Positions 26,960 to 40,360 of a stretch of DNA of 64,000 bases are shown here, one piece after another. Every line of letters starts with the position of its first letter. Within the stretch, counting starts at the first letter, position 1. The position numbers and the translations under genes were made by a program. The DNA lies in contig JAQGEQ010000048.1 in the NCBI GenBank assembly GCA_034620365.1, forward strand, positions 372,001 to 436,000. Direction: 5' to 3'. The notes under the pieces were generated by a model. That model saw only the letters and a program-made list of their open reading frames with translations. It was not told the origin of the DNA and did no database searches. The DNA comes from Pegea sp. RAD2-039. Its lineage: Eukaryota; Chordata; Thaliacea; Salpida; Salpidae.

Positions 26960-29900
26960 TTTAAATTCACAAGTTTCACTAATTAAAAACTTGCAAAATA
27001 AGAATAAAAAATTGTTAACAGTTGAGCAAAAATATTAACAAAATGTATTTTTTATAGTAAAGATATATTTAGTTAAAATAGATAACAATAAAAATATATT
27101 TAAAAATAGGAAATATTCATAATTAAAAAAATTTAAACCAACAAAATGAGACAAGAACATGTTATAAAAAGTAAATTAAAAGTTTATTTTAAACAGAATG
27201 TTAAATAAATTTAATCAATTTTTATTCTAATTGTCGAAGAAAAAGGTTACAAACTAATATAAAATAACTAAATAGATAATAAACAAAATAGATAAAAATC
27301 AAGTATCAAAAAATATGAAATAAAAAACTAAATAAAAGCAGCCTATAAAATGAAGATAAACTAGCTCAAATTGTAAACAAAAATGACATAACACACATTA
27401 CTCAACATATACTAAATTTCATAATAACAATTTATAAACATAACATAGCTTAATTGGAGAAATGTTCAAACAATTATTTATAGAACTCCATTCTTAACAA
27501 TATACATATCTATTATATTTACATTAATTTATTAAACTCAATATAAAAAGTTTTAAACAAAATAGAATTGAAATTTTTCCAACTTATCTAATTTACAATT
27601 TAAACTTTTAAATAGTAAGTTATATACTAAAGTAAAAGTTTTTTACTCTTTTATTATATTGATTTTCAATTGAATCAAATGAATCCGTTTAGCTTGAATC
27701 AAAAAAGTTGTAAAATTTAAAAATGTAATTTGAGTTAAAAGAAGCAAAATTGTAGAAAGCGTCATTTGAGAGAATACTGTGAGGAAATGTGAAAAAGCTA
27801 TACTATACATTAAAAGTCTACATATAAACAAATATTTTTTAGGTAAATAATTTAGACTAAGTCTAAACAAAATATCATTAATAAATAATGAGATTAAAAA
27901 ATAATATTGTTATAAGAAATAATCAAAATAATCGTTTAAATAAACTTTATGCAATTTATGCATAAAGTTACTGCTGATGTTACAAACATAAACAGCTTTA
28001 AAAGGTTTAGAATTAAAACATTACTGTAAAATTTGAATCTAGAGTTTCAAGTTGAAAATTGAGAAATAACTCCATTTTAAAAGTTAAAAATTAGCAATAC
28101 ATCAGGCTTGGAGAGAAAAAATAAAAGCTGAAGTCAGTGAAGCATAAACAGCAGACGATGATGAAAAAGATTGTAAATCAAAAGGAGAATGAATATCGAG
28201 AGCAAGTTACAAAATGGTCAAATTAAAAATGATAACATTCTGTATGCTAAAATTCTATAATGTAAAATTGTTTGTGCATAACTGGTAGCAGTATATTAGT
28301 TCAACAGTTAAGTAACTTTCTAAAAAATAGTGAATTAATATTTACTAATGATATATACTGATAATTGCATATATGACTTTGTATATGACTTTTATAAAAA
28401 AAAGTTATTATTATTTTCCAAAAGATTATATCAGTCTTGCATCCTTGCAATTTTATTTTATTTTAGTTTAATTATGAGATAGCCTAGGCTAAACTCTTGA
28501 ATAGATTAACTATAGATAAAATGTTTAGTTGTAAAGCTCTTTAAAATATCACCTAGAAAAAAAGCCTTGTCTGCAGTTATCGGTCTTTAGAACTAACTTT
28601 TTGTGTATTTGAAAAGTTGTTAACATGAACTACCTCACAATCCAGCTTTCTTACAATTATAAACTTTCTACAAACGCTTTTAGGTGGAAATTTTACTATT
28701 AATGCTCTAGCATATTAAGTAAGTGTATTAGTGTTTTTGAGTAGAATTTTCTTGAATATAAAAAAACAATACAACTGTAAAATTAAATGTATGTAATGTA
28801 AGTGATTTTAAGTCTATCAAACATCTGTTTATGAGGTTTTCGAATAATTTTGATTTTCATATGCTTTTCGAAAAGCTTTTTACTTCCTCAAAATTCTTGA
28901 AATATTAGAGAAAGGCTCTCAATTAATTGAAATGCTCGAAATAACCAAATAATGACTAATTTTATCACTTCTATGAGTAATATGATTACATATCTTATAA
29001 ACAATAGCTTATATTTTTGACACCTTTAAATAGAAAAAACAAGCCAATGCTTGATTGTCGATGATACTTGAAATAAGTCTGAGCACCAAAAGCTCAGTAT
29101 CATTGTGTTCAATGTATTCTCAACTTACAGATTACAACCGATAGTTCCTACAATAAGATAAAGTTACAGAATACAGGCTTATACATCTCACTGGATATAT
29201 TAAATACATCTTGCTTGTGTGGACCATCTAGTATATTGCAATTTTTTTATGTAGTAGAAATATTTGAAGAAGTGAGTAGCCGAAAAAAGGTGAGAACTAT
29301 TGCTTTATAGTAAACTAACTTTTTGTACGTCTATCTTTGTGTATGATTGCAGACGACTTCAAAGCTTGGTGTAATGCTTTTGATCGTTTATCATGATAGA
29401 TTATTTTATTTACTAAGAATTGTTTTGCATTTTAATGTAATTAATTCTTTAAACTTTTGATTTTTTTCCTTGTTTAATGTACTGTGGTAATAAAGTGAAA
29501 TTTGGAAGTTTAATAAGATTTATTTAGAAATTAAAGAAATGATAGTTATTGAAATATTGAAATGTCATCACTTTTGTTCGATCTTACTGTTTACATTACT
29601 TGAAATTAACGTTGTAAAACTCTAAATGGTTAAAAAATCATTCAACTTCAAATAGCTTTCCAGTTTTTCTTAATTATTTTGGATAATACTCTGTGCAAAA
29701 TCTTAGAACACGACTTTATCAGCAATGTAATAACAAATTTAATGAATTTACTAAATTTGATGTTGAATTGCTGTGGAATATTCTACCGCAAACATAAATG
29801 TCATTTACAGGAAAGTCTGCGAGCGTTATTGGTTTGTTAGTCTTTCTTTGTGCTTACAGTTCATCGTTACTTAGCATTGTAAAGCTCTCTTGAAAATTTG

Positions 29901-30235
29901 ATATTATTACACTGAGCTAATGATACTTCTATTTTCTATGTTGCTATAAATTTATAGTTAAAGTTTATTTTACAAACAAACTGCTTTTACTGGTTTACAA
30001 ACTGCTGAAAAGATGAAAAAAATTATTTTTGATTTATGTTCTGCTTCTTCTCGACTTACCGAATAACTTTATGCTTACCCATACCTATATGCACTCTCTA
30101 GGAACATAAAATATGAATCGTTAAAGTCATGCACACTAGATTAATGAAACGACTCTAACTAATAGACTTTAGAAAGATAATCTTAAAATGATGAAAAATA
30201 GTCAATAAAAAGTTGTCAAGTAGTTACTTAAATTT
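26960..30235. other. AT-rich intergenic stretch upstream of RCC2
   Basis: No supported gene. The reverse frame at 27643-27870 is hydrophobic and low in complexity and has no start or splice context. The RCC2 promoter and 5'UTR must lie at the left end, but no distinct element stands out. Long A/T runs dominate. Confidence 0.5.
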
Positions 30236-30249
30236 TTATTCTTTAGCTA

Positions 30250-30350
30250 AATGCAGTAAGGGTTAACTTTGAACTTCTATCAAACTACCCACCACCCATA
30301 AACTGCTGGTCAAGTTGAACGTTATTATCCGAAGACTTCAGCCGAGTATC
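30250..30350 (+). mobile_element. Relic of a Ty3-type retroelement integrase
   Basis: One forward frame reads FYQTTHHP, stop, TAGQVERYY. This matches the end of the integrase core of Ty3/gypsy-like elements (consensus TTxYHPQTNGQVER), with the Gln codon turned into a stop. No long terminal repeats, gag or reverse transcriptase frames were seen beside it, and the frame is lost on both sides. It is a small dead fragment. Confidence 0.6.
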
Positions 30351-30814
30351 AGGTTAAGTAATTGAAATTCTCCTTAATTGCTTAAATGAGTGCTTTATGA
30401 GAGAGTTGGGGTCTTTAAGAATAATGACGGAAACAGTAAAAACCGATCGGCTTAAAAACATGAAAGCGGTTTGGTTATACTATTATGGAAGACATTAGAT
30501 GAATAACCAATGCATTCTTAAACGTTCTAAGTCCGTAAGAGACATAAAAATGACTTTGAGCGGTTATAAACAGTATATTCAAAAATATAAGAGATTAATC
30601 TGGAAGTTAGTTATTCAAATAAATAAGGCGACCTACACAACAGCGATAAATATACTAACAATACGCACTATCTACCAACAAGCCTATGATCGAATGACAG
30701 TCGTCCTACCAAGTTGCATTCAACACATTTACGTCAGCGATAAAATACTTTACTGTTTCATATTTCAAATATATCACAATATGTAGTAGTAGTAGCCACT
30801 TAAACATCGATACA

Positions 30815-31750
30815 TTGCTTTCTTTGGCTGAGCAGGAGCATCAGGCACATTTAGAATACCAACACGAATCTAGCCTGACAACTCTCAGTAGTTTACATAA
30901 AGCTAGAAAATTATTTCGCAGATCTATAAAAAAAAATGAACATTTTAGCTTTTCAAAAACACAAATATCTAGGCTGCAACAGCAAGAGGTGATTCCAAAT
31001 CCGTGTACGCGGGTATTAAAATGTACGATCACACTTAAATAACCTTTAACTGCTCTCTTGCAATCTACTACAGGAAAAAGTTCATCAGAAACAAACAATT
31101 AGAGAGGTATTTTTCGCTTATATACTTCCAACGAAACACCAGCAGGAACACTGTATTGGAATAAATGAAATGTTTACAAGTCATACGGATCATACCAGAC
31201 TGTGAACCAACTAGAGAAAAATTAAATGAAGCCATTTCTGCAATGGATTCTTGGAAAATTAACGACGGTTTACCACCCAGCTTACAAAAGCAATGTAGAA
31301 CCTGTCTTCTACCCCTTCTCCATAATATTGTAATCTAACGTTGTACAAAAAGATACGTTCTACAAAACTTGCGCGTTGTAAAGATCATTGTGCAAAAACA
31401 AGGGTGCCAGAACCGAACGCAATAACTACAGAGGAATATTCTTGCCGAGTACTTAATTGGCAAGGTATTTATTCTCGTGTTACTTTCTTGTTTGCAAAAA
31501 TTGGCTGAAAGAATATATCTCAAGTCACAATTCGGTATCAAATCATATCTATAATAAAGTAGTTTTTTCTCTCCGCCAACTACTGAAAAATGCAAAGGAC
31601 TACATATGGTTTCACCGATATTACCATAGCTTTCGACCTCGTCAGTTGGGAAGGTCTGTTCTCGATACTGTTGAAGATTGGCTTTCCAACAAGCCTTTTG
31701 GACATTGTGAAACCATTTCACAATAAATTAAAATTAAAAGGGGCATCTCA
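30815..31750 (+). mobile_element. Degenerate non-LTR (LINE) retrotransposon, linker and reverse transcriptase
   Basis: The pieces appear in order but in shifting frames with stops. A basic linker (HKARKLFRRSIKKNE) lies at 30815-31042. The segment EPTREKLNEAISAMDSWKIN, then DGLPPS, at about 31197-31290 corresponds to the AI..L..KA.G.DG.P region before the RT of LINEs. KNKGARTERNNYRGIFLPST is at about 31390-31452, FSLRQLLKNAKDY at about 31570, and FTDITIAFDLVSWEGLFS with ILLKIGFP at about 31605-31690. The last is the KAFDxVxxxxL motif of the RT. The YADD catalytic box and an endonuclease were not found. Frameshifts and stops show it is inactive. The higher G+C compared with the flanks fits an inserted element. 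Confidence 0.7.
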
Positions 31751-32110
31751 AAAGCGTTATGGATGGGACTAATTGGCGTCAATTATTAGAACTAGCTTGT
31801 TTCGGCAAAGAACATGTTGTATGCCAAGACAGAAATTATGGAGGTTTAAGTGTTGCCCATGCAACAGTATTCCACTCTTCTTGCCAGCCAGGTTATGCAG
31901 TAAAAACAGACAGGCTGATGCAGCTACGCCCGGCTGGCGTCGCACGAGCTGCTAAAACGACACTGAGTACGGTGATGAACTGCCTACGAGGCTCCAACTC
32001 CGGCTTTAAATTCAGAGTTTTGCGTCTTTTAAAAGCGTTTTTATTAACAAAACTAACAAGGCCTTTTTGCTCGGGGTTTTAAAGGACTTTTCCTTGTCGT
32101 AAATATTTGT
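31751..32110 (+). other. GC-richer tail next to the LINE relic
   Basis: Overlapping short frames (31759-32082 and 31773-31955) are probably decayed 3' sequence of the same element. One contains CCPC and CSKNRQADAATPGWRRTSC. No RT motif is visible here. It is not an independent gene by any evidence in the sequence. Confidence 0.35.
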
Positions 32111-35100
32111 TAAAATTGTAGACATGTAAGTCCTGTGATTTAGAACCCAATCATTTGATTGAAGAGAATATGATAATATAGAAAGAGCTTCCTCAAAGTG
32201 AATTATTGTTTTACATGTTAGTCTGCTTTACAGAAACACTAAACATGCTGCAAGGGCAACAACTTGATAATTTTCGCCCTGGCTTACATCAGGGCCGTTT
32301 TAAGCTGAAATAGGTCATATTTTTATTGTTTATTTATTTTATAATTTATTGGTAATCTTAAATGTATATTATTCTGATTTATTTGATTTAAATAAAGATT
32401 ACATAAATCAGTTTAAATTAAACTGCTGAGTTTAAGTTAACAGACCAAAAACTATGTTTAAGATTAGGATGATAAAGATCTGGCATAATTCTTGTTCTTA
32501 CCTTGTTTCATTTTGTTCAAGTACATTTTGATATAATACTACTATTACTAAGAATATCATGAATTATTTTATTTATGAGTTTTGATTTACTTTAAAATGA
32601 TATGTTGTTTATAAATAAACGACTACTTGCTTAGATTGTCTAATTAACTTTTAAAGGTTTTTGCTGTTACAGGATTTTTATGAACACAGCTAACTTTATA
32701 GTAAAATCTTTTTTGCTACTACTGAATCGAAATGCTGCAACATGACTAATGGAAAAACTAATTATTTTTTGTATTCAAGTTCTTCCCACAACTTTAATTT
32801 TTGTTAATGAGTTATGCTTCATGGTAACATGAAAAGGTCATACTTTAAAACAACAGCTTAAACTATACTCGAAAGAAAAAAGAAAATTGAGAGAAATGTA
32901 AAAACTTAATATACAGGACAAGTTATAAAATTTAGATTTTAGTCAGTTAAAATTGTATTATTCAAGTCAAATTGTTTTTGCTATTTATTTTTTTAACAAT
33001 TTCAAGAAATTTATGAAGTTATAATGTTAGTTTGTTGTTTTAGGTAAATCTCTAAATTTTGTTTACCAATTTTAGTGCAAAAAAAGCTTTAATAATTAAT
33101 GTCTCTCTCAAAGAATTATAAAAAAAAATTGGAATCAGTTTTTTATAAATATTTTTAATTATATAAGTCATAGCTCAAGTTTGTTTAATTGTTTTTACAT
33201 ATTATAATTTCCATGAAATCTTAAGAACTTGACGAGTAGAAATAAAACCAGAAAATTTCTTATTAAATAAATATTTATTATAAAATATTAAGTATCAAAC
33301 ACCTTCACATTATTAAAGGTAATTTATAATTAGAAGGTATTTTTTACTTCTATAGTTTCAGTGTTTTTAAGTTTTTTTTTGAAAGTTTGTCGCGTTCACC
33401 ACAAATATTTCTGTAGTTTTTTGTTCTCGTTACTTTATCAATATGCTTACCATGTATATGCATATCATAATTTTAATTTTAAACAAATACTGCTGACTTA
33501 ATTTTTTGCTAATGTTTGCCGAAATCAAATGGAATTTTAAACAGATATAACGGTATTTTGTTTTTGAAGTAGTTTCTTAAATGAAAAGTTTTCATCGGTA
33601 TTTGGCTTTATACAGAATATTTCAATTTTAGAAAAAATGTTAATAATGATAAATCTTTGGCTTCTGAGAATATTTGTTTTTTGATATCTTGAAATTAAAA
33701 AATAGTTTATGCACCATCGACTTCAGTAGAGTTTATTAATGTTGATAAATGCAATCTATCATCAGTGCTTTTATTCGCCACAAAACCAGTTTTAATAAAG
33801 TATTTACTTATTGTAGCAATGTTTTACATTAACTCTGAGCCTTAAGTTGCTGACAAATTAGTTTTCAGTTAAATTTGAACAACAGTAAACTTTTTTATTT
33901 TAAAATTTAAATTGTTGTTTTTAGTAATTTTAATATTTTTTTGCTTTTGTTGTAGATTTTATTTGTCGAATTACAAAAAGAAGTTTTAACAATTAGTATA
34001 TTGATAACTATTTTTCATTTAATTTCTATATGTTTGTAATATTTATGCATCATTTCAAATGGAAAATTTATCAATATTTCAGCGAATAATCTTTAATTTT
34101 TGTAAACATGTTTATATACATTTAAACATATTGATTGGATTAAACTTTCATAAAAAACAAAAAGTTCAACACTAGAATTTGGATCTAATGTTTGCCACAA
34201 TTAAATCAGAATATCACTTAAATAAATTTTCAATGTTTTTTAATATTTTTGTCATGGGACAATGAAAAATGTTCTATCTCTTTTGTGTTTTGTTCACTGG
34301 AGATAAAAGTATTGTTAGCTAAATTTCGTTATGGTTACATCTCTCTTTAATATTCCGGAGACTGTAAAGAGTTGTCTTTATAATCTTATTACAAACTTTT
34401 ACATGATTTTAAATTATAAGCATAATTATCTTGACAATTGTTTGTAGCATTTTGTTAATAATTTGTTTTATGAAAGGCTTTCTTTTAAATTTCTTTTACT
34501 AAAATTTTTTACTTTTTTGATTTTAATCAATTGCAAACAAAAAAAGTTTTTAGAAATCGTTAATATCTTCAAAACGATTAAATGAGTTAATGGGTTTTGC
34601 AGTTTGAAACTGAAATTAAATTTTTATTAGAGTGCACTTTTAAATAGAATGAAATAATAATTTGCTTTTTTGTTGATCAATACTTTTTCACTAATTGCAA
34701 GTAGCCATCTTTTGCTGATGACATTATCTAAGGAATATCTAAAAGAAATTAGTCGAGGTATTCTAAGTAACTTTTTCTGTCATACTTATTCTAAATTACT
34801 AGGTTTTTAAAATTAGAAAATTACCGTTTTTAGTTGTTGACTCTTCAATTTATCTAAAAATGTTTTAAAGTAATATTTAACTAATCAATGACAGATTTTG
34901 AAGAAAGGTTAGGTTTTAATGTTGAAATATTTGATAAAACTTTTTATTGTAGCCAGTCTTAAGAGATACACACGTGACGTTATTTGTTATTAACGAATAT
35001 AAAAAAGAAAGCAAATTTACTATAGCAAAGAGCTTTTAAGTAAACAAATTTGATTTTTTTATGACATATTATAAAATTTGAGATAAAGAACTTAAAAAAA

Positions 35101-35895
35101 TATAAATTTACTCATATATAAAATACGACAGAAAGTTTGATTAGCTTTCAGTACATAAAATTTAAAAACAAATTTGTTAATAAAAAGCTGTTAATTATTT
35201 TGATAAAAATAAATACTCAGTAAAAATCAAGGAACAAAAAAGCTGTGCAAATCGGGTTGTAAATGTACATAAAACGTGGGATTATATAAATCAGTAAATG
35301 TTTATCAAATTAGATTTGAATAGAACTGAAAAATAGGTTAAGCTCAACAAATAGATCTTTTTGGATTACAATGATTTAATTATTCAAATTGAACTTTCCT
35401 ATTTTGTAATGGTTTGGGTAAGACTTTTCAATAGTAGTATAATATATTTCTAACTATAAAATTTCTGTTGAAAAATAGTTTTGACTTTACCACAGTGTTT
35501 ACAGTTTTGTAAAAAGAAATGATAGGAAATGAAAACAGAAAAACACTAAGCGATTCAAATATTTGTTCCACTTTGAATTCACCATTGAAATAGTGGGCTT
35601 GCGTTTTTTGAATATCGAAAGTATTTAAAGTAGTATGTAAAATTATTCAAATTATCTTATTAAATTATCTGAAATAGAAGAATCGATTAAGTACAAGGTT
35701 TATGTTAGTATACTTTTAGTTTAACCCTAGCTCATAATAGATCTCGTGAAAAGTATTTGAAAGTTTATAATATTTTTTTAAATCTATTTCAAATTTTATT
35801 TTTAACATAAAGTATACTCGAAAATTTACCGTTAAATTAAGAACAATATTATAATGTTATTTTATGTAGATTGAAAAATAGTAAATCTTAATCAA
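32111..35895. other. AT-rich intergenic stretch
   Basis: No open frame worth reporting, no repeat array and no RNA-like structure noticed. It contains long A/T runs. The 5' region of the CUB gene lies at the right end. Confidence 0.5.
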
Positions 35896-38800
35896 ATGAA
35901 CATGGAACAAATATATAAACAAGCAACATACATTTTTTTGTTTATTCACTTTTTACCAAAAGCAGAAAGCATAAGATCAAATTTTTCGAGTAAGTATAAA
36001 ATTTATCGACTGTTTTTGTATAATAGTTTTTTTTTGTTAGAGTATTTGTTAGATTCAAACAATAATAACATTTGTTTTTGGATTGCTTTATTTATAGGCA
36101 AAATAAAACCGTGTGGAAAAAATATTTATGTCACTACAGAAGCACAAGTTTTGCATATCGACGAAAATGCTCTTTCGTGTGAATGGATTATTAAAGCGTC
36201 AAAACCATATGAAAAGGTATAAATATATTAGATGGTTTTTATAAGCTTTTGTTTTGAGATAATTGTTCAAATTAACTGTTAGTAGTGAAAACAGAATTTC
36301 ATTGATGTTAAGTTAAACAAAATTTTAAATTAATGTTTTTTTGCTTAATATTGATAAATTTATGAGCACGTGAATAAAAGAAAATTGTAAAAGTAAAATT
36401 ATAAAAAGCATTTTACTTAAAATAGATAATCTTTATAGTTTCTAAAAATAAAATGGTTAGAATTGATTTATAAGAACTTTGGATCTTTTTGTTAAAAGTA
36501 AGTTCAATGAATAAAATCATTTGTATAAAACATAAAACTATTTATTGATTCCCTAAAAGCTTTACATCTTTTAACTTGTAAGTTTTTTGACATAATTTTT
36601 GACATTTGTTTAAAAATCATTTTTTTGCCGAAAATATTAAGTGATTTAAGAGTTACTATTGAGAAAATTAACTATTTTTAGTTAGTGTTTAGGTTACTTA
36701 AAGTTTTCAGTTTTATTAACTTAGTTTTAAAATCCTCTTAAGTTTTCGAACAAATCTTCTAATTAGTTGTCATAAAGAATAAAATTTTACATTTTGTATA
36801 CAACCTTTGAGCAATTGTAAACTCATTGTTTATTTATTCTTGAAAATCTATAGTACTTAAAATAAAGTAGAAATTCGAAAGCATCTGTATCATAAAGTCT
36901 TACAATATATCAGATTCTTCAACATTTGACATAAACTTTAATTTATCTTGAAAATTTGTAACAAATTTTACAAAAATATGTTTTTTCGATAACAACTTTC
37001 TTATAGAATGGTTTCGAATAATATTTTTAAGGAGGTTTTTTATTTTGATTATTTAAAAGGTTTTTCAAGTATTAATTGTAAATAAGCTAAGGTTTCAATA
37101 TTTTTAGCTATTAACAACTCATACAGGCTAGACAATTTTTATGACCAAAAACTTACATTAACACATTTTTGTGATTTAGTTTACTAACGCAAACTTGAAA
37201 AAACTATTTTCAAATCATTTAGCGTACCACCAATATATCAAAGTATTTAAAAAGACCTTTTACGAACTCGAAAGCACAACAAATCAGTTTTGATTATTTA
37301 AATCAATTAAAAACAAAAATAATTTTCACTCTTAAAAACTATTAACCGTTTTATGCAATTTTTAAAAATATTTTTTGCCTACAGAAAAAATTACTTTGTA
37401 AAGTAAAATTCTTTGGTTCATTTTACAATTGTAGTTTTAGGTTGTTCTATCGAGCAGTAGTTTTTTTCTTAACCTGTTTCTGTTTACAATTTATCTCACA
37501 GATTTTGTAAAGGTTAAATTTAAATTTTTATTTACTTAGTAGCTTTTCTAAATATAATTTTCAAACGTTGAAATGGCAACAAAATGTCTACTGAACTTAA
37601 TAAGGTGAAGCAATTGTGAGGAATCACATGCTAAAACCAAAGGTACAATAACAGGAACTCATTCTCTATAATAGAATTAGAGTAAGTATATCAAATATTT
37701 TCGAGAAGTTTAGTAAAACCGCCTGAAGCAGTTTTGAAATATGTATGTGCATTTGTTTACATTTTTTTGGAATTTACATTTGTCAATACAATTACTAAGT
37801 ATTTTTGACACCGATGCCTATGTCAGATTAAGCAGATGCTCTAAACGCAGCTGCATGATCGATATTTATTTCCATTCATTAGATCTCATTTTCTCCAATT
37901 TTGTTAACAAATGTAAGAAAGCTGAAAAAACGGTTTTTAGTTCTTTGTGCTAATAATCGAAAAAAACTGTCTTCTATTGATTGGTGTTTTAAATGAGTTG
38001 GTTTGTAAAGCTTATTAGTTTGAACTAAAAGAATGAAGTCAGTTATAACATCATAGATGATTTTTAATGTCTAGAAATTCTCATACATGGCTGATAAAAA
38101 TGGAATATTTCTGTAAACTTAAGTTTACGGTTAGTCTAATGTGAATGAACCTTATTTATACATAAAAAAACAAGCTCAAACTGGTTTAAACTTTTAATTT
38201 AACATATTTTTCTGTTTATCGAAACTCTCATTATAAATTATAAAATAATTTTCACGTATGAGAAACCTCAACAGTTACAAGTTGTTTAATAATATTCTAA
38301 TTTTGAAAATCAAACTAAAGACCAAGAAGATAGTTTAGTTGTTAAAGAACAAAATTAAAAGAAGATATTCGATGAAATTTATTCATAAATGATTTCCAAC
38401 CATCACTAAAAGACTAAACTTTTTGAAATAAAACTTTCTAACCAAGCTTTTATCAGATCTACTTTTTTTTGCAGATAGCTGTTTCAGCTGTAAATATAAC
38501 AGCAAACATGAATAAACCTAATAAAGAAATCTTTTCTTTACGAATCATTGACCATCAAATGGACAAGTTTAATAACTATGTGACCTTAAAAGAATGGAAA
38601 AATGTGTCAGACTTACAAGGTATGGTATATTTGAATAGTATTCAGAAGAGTATTTTACCGCTTACGTAAATGTGCTTTCAACTTTCTTATACCTTGAAAA
38701 TAACAAGTTTATTTATGTACGTCGAATTTATGTTATAAGTCGCTTTTTACAATTGAGTAAAGCTCTCTTTATTCTATTGTAATAATTTTTTCTTGGTCAA

Positions 38801-39697
38801 ATTACAGAAAGCTTCTTCGACCCTGTTAACTCACATTCAGATGCAATACAAATCAACTATAAACTGGAAAAGCTGGGCTTGCATTCTCCAATTGAATTCA
38901 AACTGCTAGTATATGTTTGTGGTGGACTACAACCAGCGGGAATATCCTTTTCTAGCCCTCAATTAAACACAACTCCTAGCTATTACTGGCCCAATTATAT
39001 CAGCTGTAACTGGGTTTTCCAAATGCCACCAAAAACAAAATTGTTCTTTGTTAAAACTGAAGCTATGAAAGGTGAATTTAGTTTGTACATCATCAAAACT
39101 GAAGGGGTCTTCTTCAATATAACAGCTGATTCGAGTTTTATAAGATACCAAAACGAAAAAAATGAAAACTTTGATCCATTTCAATTAATTCCTAAAGCTC
39201 AACAAATTATTAGCAATCATATTAACGTTAACTCTAACTCAAGCTCTAAATTCAGTTTGGCCTTTAACAGCAAACAAGTTCAAATAAATTATCATACTAT
39301 TCATCCTACAGACGAAGAGTTGTTTATCGCAGTATTTGGTCCACATATGCAACAAACTGAGACCAAAAACCCACCATGGTATCTAAATTATTGCAATCTT
39401 GTCTTTTTTATTCCATTAGGACTAATCATAGGAATGATCTTTATTATTTATCAACACCGAGATACTATCGAAAGTCCTCAACCTCTGCGTCCAACTAAAA
39501 GAAAGTTGAGATCTAAAGCAGAAAGTAGAACATTATCAACTCAAGTTACTGAAAATAGGAAAAATAAAAAGATTATTTCAAGTCGCAATCAAAATGCAGA
39601 GAAGATTAAAAAGGATGATGAAAAGACTCAAGTTGATTCCCCCACAGATGTAGACCAACCTTTTTTACATAAAGAAGAACAAGCAACTTTTGATTAA
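35896..39697 (+). CDS. Two-CUB-domain single-pass membrane protein
   Basis: Four exons in consistent phase (35896-35989, 36098-36216, 38475-38619, 38808-39697) give 415 residues. Signal peptide: about residues 1-25 (YIFLFIHFLPKAES). The first CUB-like domain begins KIKPCGKNIYVTT (Cys37) with the partner ALSCEWII (Cys59). The second begins VCGGLQPAGISFSSPQLN (Cys157), with YYWPNYISCNWVF (Cys186). The pattern C-G-G, a strand, then yPxNxxCxW is that of CUB domains, which bind proteins or glycans outside the cell. One transmembrane helix spans about residues 316-334 (NLVFFIPLGLIIGMIFIIY). The lysine-rich cytoplasmic tail of about 80 residues has no known motif. The DxE calcium-site residues of CUB domains are not clear. 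Exon 3 lies 2.3 kb from exon 2. AATAAA is at 39786-39791. A known orthologue was not recognised. Confidence 0.8.
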
Positions 39698-40360
39698 CTG
39701 TAACAAACAAATTGAACTTATATTAAATCAGTTCGATTCTTTCAGTATTATAGGCTTAAAAGACTTTGAAGTGTATTTATACGTAAATAAATGTTTTGTA
39801 AACTTTCGTTACAAATAAAACGTTTTTTTTATGATAGATATTCAATGAGATTATCGACTTACTTAAACCAATAAGAATTAACGATGTTGTAGTTAAAATA
39901 TGAAACTTTCATCATACTTTTTAAAATAAGTAATAATTAACCAATTTGTGTCAGACATTTTTATCTGTATTCTTTATGTTATATTTTTTATTTCAATAAA
40001 TAATTATTGTCAAAAAGATGATACTCTAAATATATTTCTTTTTATTCAAGTAAAAATGTGACCAACTACTGACAGATATTAACCTTGAATTCAATGATTG
40101 GCTTGAATATAAAATGTTGGTATTATATTAAAATTACAAAAATGTTTTATCTGATGAAACCATCCAACATGAAATAGATTGGTTTCTTGCAAACGAGTCA
40201 AAGTTCAAAAAGCTATTTTTGCAAGAGAATAATTTCGAGTTTTTGGTGTTTTTTACTTTGATGAGAAAAATAATAAATTTATTGTTTTATACAATCTTAT
40301 CGAATTCAATAGACGTTGAAGGACAAATATTTAATAGCTATGCACTGAAATAGTTTTAAA
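39698..40360. other. Spacer between convergent CUB and GH9 genes
   Basis: It holds the two 3'UTRs: AATAAA for the CUB gene on the plus strand, ATTAAA for the GH9 gene on the minus strand. No coding frame of note. Confidence 0.6.

Noticed and set aside
27643-27870. 75-codon reverse frame with hydrophobic runs
   Set aside because: No splice context or motif; the composition is that of random AT-rich DNA.
31335-31721. 128-codon reverse frame over the LINE relic
   Set aside because: Antisense to the forward RT motifs, which are the recognisable signal here.
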